Below are positions 16,011 through 24,241 of a DNA stretch of 64,000 nt, piece by piece. Location of the stretch: NCBI RefSeq assembly GCF_041435095.1, contig NZ_CP108025.1:1736001-1800000 (forward strand). Reading direction: 5' to 3'. Each line of letters starts with the position of its first letter. Position 1 is the stretch's first letter. This stretch comes from Kitasatospora sp. NBC_00315 (GTDB lineage: Bacteria; Actinomycetota; Actinomycetes; Streptomycetales; Streptomycetaceae). A program made the position numbers and the translations under genes. The notes beneath the pieces were generated by a model. The model saw only the letters and a list, made by a program, of their open reading frames with translations. It had not been told where the DNA came from and did no database searches.

Positions 16011-16390
16011 CCACGATCGACGACCTGGTGGAGCGTGCCCGGGAGGGCGTGCACCGGCCGAGGGCCCGTGAGGCCTACGACGTGCAGCAGGAGGGCGCGC
16101 TGCTGGTCGACATCCGCCCGGCGGCGCAGCGCGCCCGCGAGGGCGAGATCCCCGGCTCGCTGATCATCGAGCGGAACGTGCTGGAGTGGCGGCTCGATCC
16201 GACGGGCAGTCACCGGATCCCCGAGGCCACGGGCTACGACATCGAGGTGGTGGTGGTCTGCTCCGAGGGCTACGCCTCCAGCCTGGCCGCCGCCTCGCTG
16301 CGCGAGCTGGGGCTGCACCGGGCCACCGATCTGGACGGCGGCTTCGTCGGCTGGGCCGCCGCCGGACTGCCGACCAGGCCGGGCGGCTGA
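16004..16390 (+). CDS. Rhodanese-like sulfurtransferase
   Basis: 128 aa single rhodanese domain: LLVDIRPAAQRAREGEIPGS, then the active-site loop VVCSEGYASSLAA with Cys86, ending DLDGGFVGWAAAGLP. It transfers sulfane sulfur to a thiophilic acceptor. Two tandem GTG codons (16004, 16007) are possible starts; the first has AAGGAG 7 nt upstream. The start overlaps the cysteine dioxygenase stop (GTGGTGA), implying coupling. The pairing with cysteine dioxygenase points to sulfide/sulfane-sulfur or thiosulfate metabolism. Confidence 0.92.
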   Translation: MVTTIDDLVERAREGVHRPRAREAYDVQQEGALLVDIRPAAQRAREGEIPGSLIIERNVLEWRLDPTGSHRIPEATGYDIEVVVVCSEGYASSLAAASLRELGLHRATDLDGGFVGWAAAGLPTRPGG

Positions 16391-16404
16391 CGCCCGTTCG
16401 ACCG

Positions 16405-16454
16405 CGGACCTCGGCCGGCTCCCGTTCGGCCGAACGGGAGCCGGCCGAGGTCCG
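16405..16454 (+). terminator. 50-bp perfect palindrome after the rhodanese gene
   Basis: Left arm CGGACCTCGGCCGGCTCCCG followed by TTCGG; the right arm is the exact reverse complement with no loop. The dyad spans 16405-16454 and starts 14 bp after the rhodanese stop. As RNA it would make a very stable hairpin, so a terminator is the simplest reading, although no U tract follows. Further CCGTTCGG/CCGAACGG copies continue to about 16495. Confidence 0.7.
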
Positions 16455-16686
16455 TTCGGATCCGGCGCAGCCCGTTCCCGGAGCCGAACGGACGCAAATC
16501 CGGGACAGCGAAAGATCGAGATCGTAGCCTGGCAGGGTTTCCGCCGGCCCGAACCGGGGCAGTCACGCGAGCGGGAGATGCTCGAACACATGACCGGGCG
16601 GGGTTCGGGGCCGGCGGCCGTCCGCCACCCGGCGGCCGGTCCGGACCCGAGCAGTTCATGACGATGTGCCACAGGCAGGAAGCTCA

Positions 16687-17757
16687 GTGATCAGATTCGA
16701 CGGCGCCGGCAAGCGCCATCCCGACGGCACCATCGCCGTCGGGAGCCTCGACCTCGACATACCCACCGGCCGGACGACCGTGCTGGTCGGCCCGTCCGGC
16801 TGCGGCAAGACCACCCTGCTGCGGATGGTCAACCGGATGGTCGAGCCGACCTCCGGGCGGGTCCTGCTGGACGGCACCGACGTCGCCGACCTCGACGCGG
16901 CCAGGCTGCGCCGGGGCATCGGCTACGTCATCCAGCAGGCCGGCCTCTTCCCGCACCGGCGGGTGATCGACAACATCGCCACCGTCCCCTACCTGCTGGG
17001 CTGGGACCGCAGGAAGGCCCGCGCCCGGGCCGCCGAACTGCTCGAACTGGTCGGCCTCGCCCCCGAGACGGCCAAGCGCTACCCGTTCCAGCTCTCCGGC
17101 GGCCAGCAGCAGCGCGTGGGCGTGGCCCGGGCCCTCGCCGCCGATCCGCCGGTGCTCCTGATGGACGAGCCGTTCAGCGCCGTCGACCCGGTGGTCCGGG
17201 CCGGCCTTCAGGAGGAACTGCTCCGACTGCAGTCCGAGTTGAGCAAGACCATTCTCTTCGTCACGCACGACATCGAGGAGGCCGTGCGGCTCGGCGACCG
17301 GGTCGTGGTGCTGCGCGAGCACGGTGAGATCGCCCAGCTCGCCGACCCGCACACCCTGCTGACCGCCCCGGCGGACGATCGGGTGGCCGCCTTCCTCGGC
17401 CGTGACCGGGGCCTGCGCGGGCTCGCCCTGCGCCCGGCCGCCGCAATCGCGCTGCGCCCGGTGGAGGACGGCCTGCGGTACGGGGCCTGGGAGCTGACGG
17501 TGGACGACACCCGGCGTCCGATCGGCTGGATCGACCGTACGGCCGACGCCGTGTTGCTGCCCGCCGCCGTGTACCGGCCCGACGCGGACACCCTGCGCTC
17601 CGCCCTGGACGCCGCCGTGCTCTCCCCCGCCGGGGTCGCCGTGGCCGTGGACACCGAGGGCCGGGTGACCGGCACGGCCACCCGCGAGGCCGTCCTGTCC
17701 GCCCTCTCCGCCACCCTGCCGCAGGCGCTGCCGAGCGGGGGCGACGGTGGACGGTGA
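16687..17757 (+). CDS. Osmoprotectant ABC importer, ATP-binding subunit
   Basis: 356 aa, ProV/OpuCA-like. Walker [11 protein letters not shown]-loop [12 protein letters not shown], signature [15 protein letters not shown], Walker [14 protein letters not shown] and switch FVTHDIEEA are all intact. The C-terminal 110 residues resemble the CBS-type regulatory tail of OpuCA proteins. GTG 16687 is preferred (AGGA 6 nt upstream); GTG 16666 is the alternative. It is the first gene of a four-gene operon; the next start overlaps its stop by 11 nt. Likely substrates are quaternary amines such as glycine betaine, choline or carnitine. Confidence 0.92.
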   Translation: MIRFDGAGKRHPDGTIAVGSLDLDIPTGRTTVLVGPSGCGKTTLLRMVNRMVEPTSGRVLLDGTDVADLDAARLRRGIGYVIQQAGLFPHRRVIDNIATVPYLLGWDRRKARARAAELLELVGLAPETAKRYPFQLSGGQQQRVGVARALAADPPVLLMDEPFSAVDPVVRAGLQEELLRLQSELSKTILFVTHDIEEAVRLGDRVVVLREHGEIAQLADPHTLLTAPADDRVAAFLGRDRGLRGLALRPAAAIALRPVEDGLRYGAWELTVDDTRRPIGWIDRTADAVLLPAAVYRPDADTLRSALDAAVLSPAGVAVAVDTEGRVTGTATREAVLSALSATLPQALPSGGDGGR

Positions 17758-18415
17758 ACCTCTCGTCCGCTGGTACTGGATCGGTGACCACCTCGGCTAT
17801 CTCGCCGGCCTGCTCGGCGACCACGCCGTGATCGCGCTGGTCCCGGTGCTGATCGGGCTGCTCGTCGCGCTGCCGCTGGGCCTGGCCTGCGCCCGCTTCC
17901 CGCGGCTCTACCAGCCGTTCGCCGCCTTCTTCACCATCGTGTACGCGCTGCCCTCGCTCGCGGTCTTCGTCGTCCTCATCCCGTACACCGGGCTGGCCAC
18001 CCGCGCCACCGTGATGATCCCGCTCACCTTCTACGCCATCGCCGTCCTGCTGCCGACCACGGTGGACGGCCTGCGCGCGGTGCCGGACGCCGTCCGGCAG
18101 GCGGCGACCGCGATGGGCTACGGGCCCTGGCACCGGCTGACCGCCGTCGAGCTCCCGGCGGCGGTGCCGTACCTGGTCTCCGGGCTGCGGGTGGCCGCCG
18201 TCTCCAGCATCTCGCTGGCCGGCGTCGGCGCCCTGATCGGGCGGGGCGGCCTCGGCTACCTCTTCATCGACGGCTTCCAGCGCACCTTCCCGACCCCGAT
18301 CGTGGCCGGCATCGTGCTGACCGCCGCACTGGCCCTGGTCACCGACCTGGTCCTGGTGACGGCACGCCGGCTGCTGGCCCCCTGGGCGGTCCGCGAGAAG
18401 GCGGTACGGGCGTGA
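17747..18415 (+). CDS. Osmoprotectant ABC importer, permease subunit 1
   Basis: 222 aa with about five or six transmembrane helices. The inner-membrane EAA-type loop reads DAVRQAATAMGYGPWHRLTAVELPAA (the canonical contact site for the ATPase), and GVGALIGRGGLGYLFIDG is typical of OpuCB/OpuCD permeases. It starts with GTG inside the end of the ATPase gene and its own stop overlaps the next start (GTGA). It forms the channel with the second permease. Confidence 0.92.
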   Translation: MDGEPLVRWYWIGDHLGYLAGLLGDHAVIALVPVLIGLLVALPLGLACARFPRLYQPFAAFFTIVYALPSLAVFVVLIPYTGLATRATVMIPLTFYAIAVLLPTTVDGLRAVPDAVRQAATAMGYGPWHRLTAVELPAAVPYLVSGLRVAAVSSISLAGVGALIGRGGLGYLFIDGFQRTFPTPIVAGIVLTAALALVTDLVLVTARRLLAPWAVREKAVRA

Positions 18416-19089
18416 ACTGGTTCCACTGGCTCGACGCCTTCTTCACCTCCCCGGACCGCCTCAGCGGCCCCGACTCGATCGTCCACCGGATCACCGAACA
18501 CCTCGCGCTCTGCGGCGAGGCCCTGTTCTACGCGGCCCTGCTCGCCGTCCCGCTCGGCCTGCTGATCGGCTACACCGGGCGCGGCGTCACGCTGGTGACC
18601 GCGACGGCCGGCGCGGCCCGCGCGTTGCCCACCCTCGGACTGGTGACGCTGGCCGTGCTGCTCGCCGGCGTCGGCGACACCGCCGTGCTCCTCGCCCTGG
18701 TCGCGCTCGCCGCCCCGCCGCTGCTGCTGGCGGCCGTCGAGGGCGTCCGGGACACCGACCCCGACGCCCGGGACGCCGCGCGCGGCGTCGGGATGACACA
18801 CCGGCAGGTCCTGCTGGGCGTCTGCCTGCCCTCGGCCCTGCCCGCCCTGCTCGCGGGGCTGCGCACCGCCACCGTCCAGGTGATCGCGACCGCCACGGTG
18901 GCCGCGTACGTGGGTCTCGGCGGCCTCGGCCGGTACGTCATCGACGGTCTGGCCACCCGCGACTTCGCGGTGACGGTGGGCGGGGCGGTGCTGGTGGTGC
19001 TGCTCGCGGTCGTCGCCCAGCTGTTCTTCGCCCTGCTCGCCCGCTACGCGCTGCCCCCCGGCCTCCGGGCCCGGCGCCGGCCCCAATGA
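18412..19089 (+). CDS. Osmoprotectant ABC importer, permease subunit 2
   Basis: 225 aa, homologous in layout to the preceding permease: DARDAARGVGMTHRQVLLGVCLPSALP is the ATPase-contact loop and VAAYVGLGGLGRYVIDGLA the family-typical Gly-rich segment. GTGA overlap with the upstream stop indicates translational coupling. It has a longer N-terminal amphipathic stretch (WFHWLDAFFTSPDRLSGPDS) than subunit 1, as in other OpuC-type heterodimers. Confidence 0.92.
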   Translation: MNWFHWLDAFFTSPDRLSGPDSIVHRITEHLALCGEALFYAALLAVPLGLLIGYTGRGVTLVTATAGAARALPTLGLVTLAVLLAGVGDTAVLLALVALAAPPLLLAAVEGVRDTDPDARDAARGVGMTHRQVLLGVCLPSALPALLAGLRTATVQVIATATVAAYVGLGGLGRYVIDGLATRDFAVTVGGAVLVVLLAVVAQLFFALLARYALPPGLRARRRPQ

Positions 19090-19163
19090 CCTCCCAGCGG
19101 CCTTCCGCCGGACTTCCCGCGGTCGCCCGAAGACCGTCACCGTTTCCCGAAAGGAACCTCTCC

Positions 19164-20117
19164 ATGTCATTCAACGCCCGCGGCCGGACGACCCGCCGTG
19201 CCGCCAGCGCCGCCGCCCTCGCCGCCCTCGCGCTCGGCACGGCCGCCTGCGGCTCCTCCGGCGGCGACCCGCTCGCCGCCTCGTCCTCCTCGGCGGCGGC
19301 GCCCGCCCCGGCCTCCGGCGCGGGCGCGGGCGCGACCGTGGTGGTCGGCTCGGCGAACTTCCCCGAGAACGTGCTGCTCGGCTCGATCTACTCGCAGGCG
19401 CTCAAGGCCAAGGGCGTCAAGGTCGAGGAGAAGTTCAACATCGGCAGCCGCGAGGTGCTCTACGGCCAGTTGCAGAACGGCAGCCTGACCGTGCTGCCCG
19501 AGTACAACGGCGCGCTGCTCGGCTACCTCGACGCCAAGACCACCGCCGTCACCACCGCCGACGTGAACGCCGCGCTGGCCAAGGCGCTGCCCGCCACGCT
19601 CGGCGTCCTGGACTCCGCGGCCGCCGAGGACAAGGACTCCCTGACCGTCTCCCAGGAGACCGCCGACAAGTACAACCTGAAGAGCATCGCCGACCTCCCG
19701 GCGCAGGCGTCGTCCTTCACCATCGGCGGGCCGCCGGAGTTCAAGTCCCGCCGTGAGCAGCAGTTCAAGGACGTCTACGGGCTGACGTTCAAGGAGTGGA
19801 AGCCGACCGGCGACACCACCGCGAACGCGATCAAGGACAGCACCGTCCAGGTCGGCAACGTGTTCACCACCGACCCGAAGATCGTCCAGCTCAAGCTGGT
19901 GTCGCTGGCCGACCCGAAGAACGTGTTCGGCGCGCAGAACGTCACCCCGCTGGTGAACAAGGCGGGCGTGGACGCCACGGCGACGGCCGCGCTGAACGCG
20001 GTGTCGGCGAAGCTCGACACCGCCGGGCTGACGGCGCTGATGAAGCGCGTCGCCGTCGACAAGGAGGACCCGTCGACGGTCGCCAAGGACTGGCTGAAGT
20101 CCAACGGCCTGGGCTGA
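19164..20117 (+). CDS. Osmoprotectant ABC importer, substrate-binding lipoprotein
   Basis: 317 aa, OpuAC/OsmF-type binding protein. The signal peptide contains Arg-Arg and ends with lipobox TAAC followed by GSSGGD. The mature part starts VVVGSANFPENVLLGSIYSQ, diagnostic of glycine-betaine/carnitine/choline binding proteins, and contains LTVLPEYNGALLGYL and the terminal DWLKSNGL. The ATG at 19164 follows AAGGAAC. It lies 74 bp after the second permease, and a 14-bp-stem hairpin after the stop closes the operon. Confidence 0.92.
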   Translation: MSFNARGRTTRRAASAAALAALALGTAACGSSGGDPLAASSSSAAAPAPASGAGAGATVVVGSANFPENVLLGSIYSQALKAKGVKVEEKFNIGSREVLYGQLQNGSLTVLPEYNGALLGYLDAKTTAVTTADVNAALAKALPATLGVLDSAAAEDKDSLTVSQETADKYNLKSIADLPAQASSFTIGGPPEFKSRREQQFKDVYGLTFKEWKPTGDTTANAIKDSTVQVGNVFTTDPKIVQLKLVSLADPKNVFGAQNVTPLVNKAGVDATATAALNAVSAKLDTAGLTALMKRVAVDKEDPSTVAKDWLKSNGLG

Positions 20118-20123
20118 TCCCGG

Positions 20124-20154
20124 CCCGGCCCGCCGGGGTGCCCGGCGGGCCGGG
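20124..20154 (+). terminator. Terminator of the osmoprotectant operon
   Basis: CCCGGCCCGCCGGG (20124-20137), loop GTG, CCCGGCGGGCCGGG (20141-20154): a perfect 14-bp stem, 6 bp after the binding-protein stop and before the convergent gene. Confidence 0.75.
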
Positions 20155-20204
20155 GCCGCACGCCCGGGGGCCTCGCCCGGCCGGGCCAGGGCACCGACCC
20201 GTCC

Positions 20205-20798
20205 TCACCCGGCCGGGCGCGGTCGGACCTCCTGCAGCAATCCCCAGGTGAAGTCCGCCGTGAGGAGCTGCGGCTCACCGGTGGGACCGGGCGCGGTGAA
20301 GTCGAGCTGCCACCGCGTCGGTGCGCTGCCCTCACGCGGGCGGGCGTCCGGGAAGGCCGCCCCGAGGTCCGACACCACACAGCTCCAGGGGGTCAGGTCG
20401 GCGAGGGTGCGCAGGGCGGGCGGCGGCGAACCGGCCGCGCGCACCAGCCACTCGTTCAGCACCGGCGCGGCGCCGGCCTCCCCGGGAGCGAGCAGGATCT
20501 CGAACCGGAGCTCGGGCCAGAGCGGGAGCGACCACTGCTGCGCCGTGCAGACCAGATCGCCGATCCGGCGGCGGAACGTCGCCTCCGGCGGGCCGAGCAC
20601 CGCGGCGTAGCGCCGGGCCCCGCGCGGGAACCGGGCCGAGCGGACCATCGCCTGCCAACGCCGGTTCGCCTCCCGCGCCTCGGCTCCGGTGCAGCCCAGG
20701 CGGACCACCGCACGCTCCACCGGCCCGGGGTTGAAGTCGGCCATCCGCCGGAGCAGCACGAGCTGGAACTGGGTCGTGGCGAAGCCTTCGACTGGCAT
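20205..20798 (-). CDS. Hypothetical protein, 197 aa
   Basis: I do not recognise a family. The protein is soluble, without signal peptide or membrane segment. It begins MPVEGFATTQFQLVLLRRMADF, has an Arg-rich central region (AREANRRWQAMVRSARFPRG), and several Trp residues. Codon usage is typical of the window and the frame is free of stops against alternatives that are low complexity. It stands alone between two plus-strand genes. The ATG at 20798 is the first in frame; no strong ribosome binding site is seen. Confidence 0.65.
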   Translation of the reverse strand: MPVEGFATTQFQLVLLRRMADFNPGPVERAVVRLGCTGAEAREANRRWQAMVRSARFPRGARRYAAVLGPPEATFRRRIGDLVCTAQQWSLPLWPELRFEILLAPGEAGAAPVLNEWLVRAAGSPPPALRTLADLTPWSCVVSDLGAAFPDARPREGSAPTRWQLDFTAPGPTGEPQLLTADFTWGLLQEVRPRPAG

Positions 20799-20844
20799 CC
20801 GGCCAGGCTATCCGCCCCTCGGCGCGGGGGGCTTCGGCGACGGC

Positions 20845-20932
20845 CCCGGGGGTGCTCCGGCCGCGGGCCGGGGATGCCTCGGCGGCGGCCCGGGGGTGCT
20901 CCGGCCGCGGGCCGGGGGTGCCACGGCGGCGG
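20845..20932. repeat. Two 44-bp near-identical tandem units
   Basis: A GC-rich unit beginning CCCGGGGGTGCTCCGGCCGC occupies 20845-20888 and repeats at 20889-20932 with few changes. It lies between the divergent hypothetical gene and the lipoprotein gene. Probably slippage-derived. Confidence 0.7.
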
Positions 20933-20999
20933 GTCGGGGCCAGATCACAAGGTCGTCACGACCCGCGACCACCCGGCGGGGACATGACACCGTAGGGCG

Positions 21000-21521
21000 A
21001 TGCGCACACGCCTCCTCGCCGCCACCCTCACGGCGACCGCCGCCCTCACCCTGGCGGCCTGTTCCAGCAGCGGCGACCCCTCCGCGGCCGCCCCGTCGTC
21101 CGCCGCGTCCGGCCCGTCCACCGCCGCCACCACCACGCCTGCCGCCGACAGCGCCGGCCCGGCCACGGATCCGGCCGGTACGACACCGCCGCCCGACCCG
21201 GCGGCGCCCCCGGCCACGGCCAAGCCCTCCCCGCCGGCGGACGCCGGACTGCCGCCCGCGCCCGACCCGGCCACCGTCACGAAGCTCGCCGCCGCACTCG
21301 ACGCGATCGACCCCGGCATCGTCGCGGGCGCCTCCGACAAGGCCGCCGACCGGGCCCGGAACCTCTGCCAGTCGATCTACCAGTTCCCCAAGGACAAGGC
21401 CAAGCTGGTGGATCTGGCGAACCAGCGGTTCACCTCCGCGGACCACCCCTCGGGCTTCGGCCCCGACAAGGCCGCCAGGATCCTCGACGCCGTCCGGGCC
21501 ACCGTCTGCCCCACCTCCTGA
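21000..21521 (+). CDS. Small secreted lipoprotein (DUF732-like)
   Basis: 173 aa. Signal peptide MRTRLLAATLTATAALTLAAC ends in an LAAC lipobox with the lipidated Cys at 21. Residues about 22-85 are a Ser/Ala/Pro/Thr linker. The C-terminal 85 residues are helical and contain two Cys (NLCQSIYQF and TVCPTS at the very end), a pattern like DUF732-type secreted domains; that assignment is tentative. Function unknown. A hairpin at 21526-21582 follows the stop. Confidence 0.75.
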   Translation: MRTRLLAATLTATAALTLAACSSSGDPSAAAPSSAASGPSTAATTTPAADSAGPATDPAGTTPPPDPAAPPATAKPSPPADAGLPPAPDPATVTKLAAALDAIDPGIVAGASDKAADRARNLCQSIYQFPKDKAKLVDLANQRFTSADHPSGFGPDKAARILDAVRATVCPTS

Positions 21522-21525
21522 ACCC

Positions 21526-21582
21526 CGGCCGCCGGCGACACCCGTGAGCCCGCTCGGGCGGCCCGGGCGTCGCCGGCGGCCG
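21526..21582 (+). terminator. Hairpin after the lipoprotein gene
   Basis: CGGCCGCCGGCGAC (21526-21539) pairs perfectly with GTCGCCGGCGGCCG (21569-21582) around a 29-nt loop that can pair further (GCCCGC/GCGGGC-like). It begins 4 bp after the stop codon. Confidence 0.6.
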
Positions 21583-21842
21583 TTGGCACACGGCGACGGG
21601 AGAGCGGGGGCGGGAGAGGCGGCGACGGGAGGCGCGGGGACGCACGGAGTGGCCGGTGGCCCGGGCCGCCCGCCGGGGTCGGCGGTGCCTGCGGGGCCCA
21701 CCCGCCCGGGCGCCGGACGCCCTCTCCGCCGTGGTCGCCCGTGCGGGCGATCGTCTCCGACCGCACGAGCCACCGCAAGCGATATCGGGCCGCGCACAGG
21801 ACCGGCTCACCCAGGCTCTTCGCTGACGAACTGTTAGGAGCC
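21583..21842. other. Intergenic, no gene seen
   Basis: GC-rich sequence between the lipoprotein terminator and the chitinase promoter. Open frames cross it but are Arg/Pro-rich and join out of context to the chitinase frame; none has a credible start. Confidence 0.5.
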
Positions 21843-21874
21843 TTGACAGACGAGTGGTCTAGTCCAACTATAGG
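21843..21874 (+). promoter_or_regulatory. Chitinase promoter with DasR-like operator
   Basis: A TTGACA -35 box (21843-21848) is followed by AGTGGTCTAGTCCAACT (21853-21869) and a -10-like AACTAT/TATAGG region (21866-21874). TGGTCTAGTCCA at 21855-21866 closely resembles the DasR-responsive element and the 12-bp chitinase promoter repeat of streptomycetes (half-site TGGTCTAG). It lies between -35 and -10, so a GntR-type repressor bound there would block transcription until N-acetylglucosamine-derived signals release it. The transcript would have a leader of about 210 nt. Confidence 0.7.
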
Positions 21875-22091
21875 CGTTGTCCATCCGACCGGGATGCACT
21901 GTGGGGGTGTGACCACCGGCCGGCGGGGCTTGCCCTGCCCGTTTCCCGACCACCCCCGACCCGTACGGCGACCGTGCCCCTGCACCGCCGTCCGCCCCGG
22001 CACCTCCCCGCCCGGGCGCTCGGCCACGGCTCCGGCCGAGGCCGAATCACTGTCACCAACTGTCAACGTCAACACGTCTGTTGGAGAACAC

Positions 22092-24152
22092 ATGCGCCTA
22101 CGCAGATCAGTCCAGGCCATCGTCGCCACCTGTGCCACGCTGGCCGCGTCCGCCGGCCTGATGGCCTTCGGTACGACCTCGGCCCAGGCCGCGACGCCGC
22201 TGCCCAGCCGGATCTTCGCCCCCTACTTCGAGGCCTGGACCGGGGACAACCCCGCCACTCTCGCCGCCCAGTCCGGTGCCAAGAACCTCACCATGGCGTT
22301 CCTGCAGACCGCCACCAAGGGCTCCTGCACGGCGTACTGGAACGGCGACAGCACGATGCCGGTCTCCAACGCCACCTTCGGCGCCCAGATCGCCCAGATC
22401 CGGGCCAACGGCGGCGACGTGATCCCGTCGTTCGGCGGCTACACGGCCGACAACACCGGCACCGAACTGGCCGACAGCTGCACCGACGTCAACCAGATCG
22501 CCGCCGCGTTCGAGAACGTCATCACCACCTATGACGTCAGCCGGATCGACCTCGACATCGAGGACAACTCGCTGACCAACACGGCCGGTATCGACCGCCG
22601 CAACAAGGCGATCAAGATCGTCGAGGACTGGGCCGCCGCCAACGGCCGTTCCATCCAGTTCTCCTACACCCTGCCGACCACCACCAGCGGCCTCGCCTCC
22701 AGCGGCCTCGCCGTCATCAAGAACGCCGTCACCAACAACGCGCGGATCGACGTCGTCAACCAGATGACGTTCGACTACTACGACGGCGCCTCGCACAACA
22801 TGGCGACCGACACGCAGACCGCGAGCACCGGGCTCTACAACCAGCTGGCCAAGCTCTACCCGACCAAGACCGCGGCCCAGTTGTGGGGTTCGATCGGCAT
22901 CATCGAGATGCTCGGCATCGACGACTTCGGCCCCGGCGAGACCTTCACCGTCGCGGACGCCACCAGCGTCTACAACTGGGCGCTCTCCAAGGGCGTCAAC
23001 ACGCTCTCGTTCTGGGCCCTGCAGCGTGACAACGGCGGCTGCGCCGGCACGGCGGGCTCCGACAGCTGCTCCGGCATCAGCCAGGGCACCTGGGACTTCA
23101 GCCACATCTTCGCGCCGTACACCGGCGGCACCAGCACGCCGGTCAACGACTTCTCGTTGAGTTCCTCCCCCGCGGCCGGCTCGGTCGCCCCGGGCGGTAG
23201 CGCGAGTGCGAGCATCGCCACCGCCGTCACCTCCGGTTCCGCCCAGAGCCTGGCGCTGAGCGTCACCGGCGCCCCGGCCGGCGTCACCGCCACCGTCAAC
23301 CCGACCTCGGTCACCGCCGGCGCCGGCGCGACCCTGTCGGTCTCCACCACCGCCGCCACCGCCCCGGGCAGCTACCCGCTGACCGTCAAGGCCACCGGCG
23401 CCTCCGGCAGCCACACCGCCACCTACACCCTGACGGTGACCGGCACCCAGCCGGCCAACGACTTCTCGCTCGCCGTCAGCCCGGCCACCGGCTCGGTCGC
23501 GGCCGGGTCCGCGACCACCGCCGCGCTCTCCACGGCCGTCACCTCCGGCGCCGCGCAGACCCTGGCGCTGAGCGTCACCGGCGCCCCGGCCGGCGTCACC
23601 GCCACCGTCAACCCGGGTTCGGTCACCGCCGGCGCCGGCGCGACCCTGTCGGTCAGCACCACCGCCGCCACCACCCCGGGCAGCTACCCGCTGACCGTCA
23701 AGGCCACCGGCGCCTCCGGCAGCCACACCGCCACCTACACCCTGACGGTCACCGGCACCACCACCACGACCAGCCTGGTCAACGGCGACCTGGAGAGCGG
23801 CAGCCTGGCCCCGTGGACCTGCCAGAGCGGCGGCGCGGTCGTCTCCACCCCGGCCCACGGCGGCACCCACGCACTGCAGGCCGCGGCCGGCGCCTCGCAG
23901 ACCGGTGAGTGCGGTCAGAGCGTGACCCTGGCCCCGAACCACAGCTACACGCTCTCCGCCTGGGTGCAGGGCAACTACGCCTACCTCGGCGTCAGCGGCG
24001 GCGCCACGGCCAGCACCTGGACCCCCGCGGCGAGCGGCTGGACCAAGCTCACCGTTCCGTTCACCACCGGTGCCTCCGGCACCGTCACCGTCTACCTGCA
24101 CGGCTGGTACGGACAGGGCAACGTCTTCGGCGACGACTTCTCCATCGCCTGA
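22092..24152 (+). CDS. Secreted GH18 chitinase with two Ig-like repeats and a C-terminal carbohydrate-binding module
   Basis: 686 aa. Signal peptide ends near AQAA (res. 31-34). Residues 38-345 are a GH18 barrel with SFGGYTADNTG, RIDLDIED (catalytic Glu157) and the late MTFDYYDG and TLSFWALQRDNGGC blocks. The usual DxxDxDxE motif lacks the first Asp (Ser150). Residues about 352-455 and 456-555 are near-identical NDFSL...TVTGT beta-sandwich repeats. The C-terminal 130 residues (NGDLESGSLAPWTC to GDDFSIA) are a jelly-roll carbohydrate-binding module. The ATG at 22092 has GGAG 5 nt upstream. It degrades chitin outside the cell; regulation is probably by DasR (site 21853-21869). A 20-bp-stem terminator follows. 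Confidence 0.92.
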   Translation: MRLRRSVQAIVATCATLAASAGLMAFGTTSAQAATPLPSRIFAPYFEAWTGDNPATLAAQSGAKNLTMAFLQTATKGSCTAYWNGDSTMPVSNATFGAQIAQIRANGGDVIPSFGGYTADNTGTELADSCTDVNQIAAAFENVITTYDVSRIDLDIEDNSLTNTAGIDRRNKAIKIVEDWAAANGRSIQFSYTLPTTTSGLASSGLAVIKNAVTNNARIDVVNQMTFDYYDGASHNMATDTQTASTGLYNQLAKLYPTKTAAQLWGSIGIIEMLGIDDFGPGETFTVADATSVYNWALSKGVNTLSFWALQRDNGGCAGTAGSDSCSGISQGTWDFSHIFAPYTGGTSTPVNDFSLSSSPAAGSVAPGGSASASIATAVTSGSAQSLALSVTGAPAGVTATVNPTSVTAGAGATLSVSTTAATAPGSYPLTVKATGASGSHTATYTLTVTGTQPANDFSLAVSPATGSVAAGSATTAALSTAVTSGAAQTLALSVTGAPAGVTATVNPGSVTAGAGATLSVSTTAATTPGSYPLTVKATGASGSHTATYTLTVTGTTTTTSLVNGDLESGSLAPWTCQSGGAVVSTPAHGGTHALQAAAGASQTGECGQSVTLAPNHSYTLSAWVQGNYAYLGVSGGATASTWTPAASGWTKLTVPFTTGASGTVTVYLHGWYGQGNVFGDDFSIA
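23145..23756 (+). repeat. Intragenic tandem duplication of a 312-bp module
   Basis: 23145-23456 (104 codons) and 23457-23756 encode successive NDFSL...TLTVTGT modules. Blocks such as SVTGAPAGVTATVNP and SYPLTVKATGASGSHTATYT are identical in protein and nearly so in DNA, indicating recent duplication or gene conversion. Confidence 0.9.
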
Positions 24153-24177
24153 CGTCACCTGCCGACCGCTTGACGAG

Positions 24178-24221
24178 CCGCCGGGGGCGGTGCGGGCCGA
24201 TGCCCGCACCGCCCCCGGCGG
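24178..24221 (+). terminator. Terminator between convergent chitinase and exporter genes
   Basis: CCGCCGGGGGCGGTGCGGGC (24178-24197), loop CGAT, and its exact reverse complement (24202-24221): a perfect 20-bp stem. It can serve both converging transcripts. Confidence 0.85.
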
Positions 24222-24241
24222 TGTCCGCGCACCCGGCCCGC

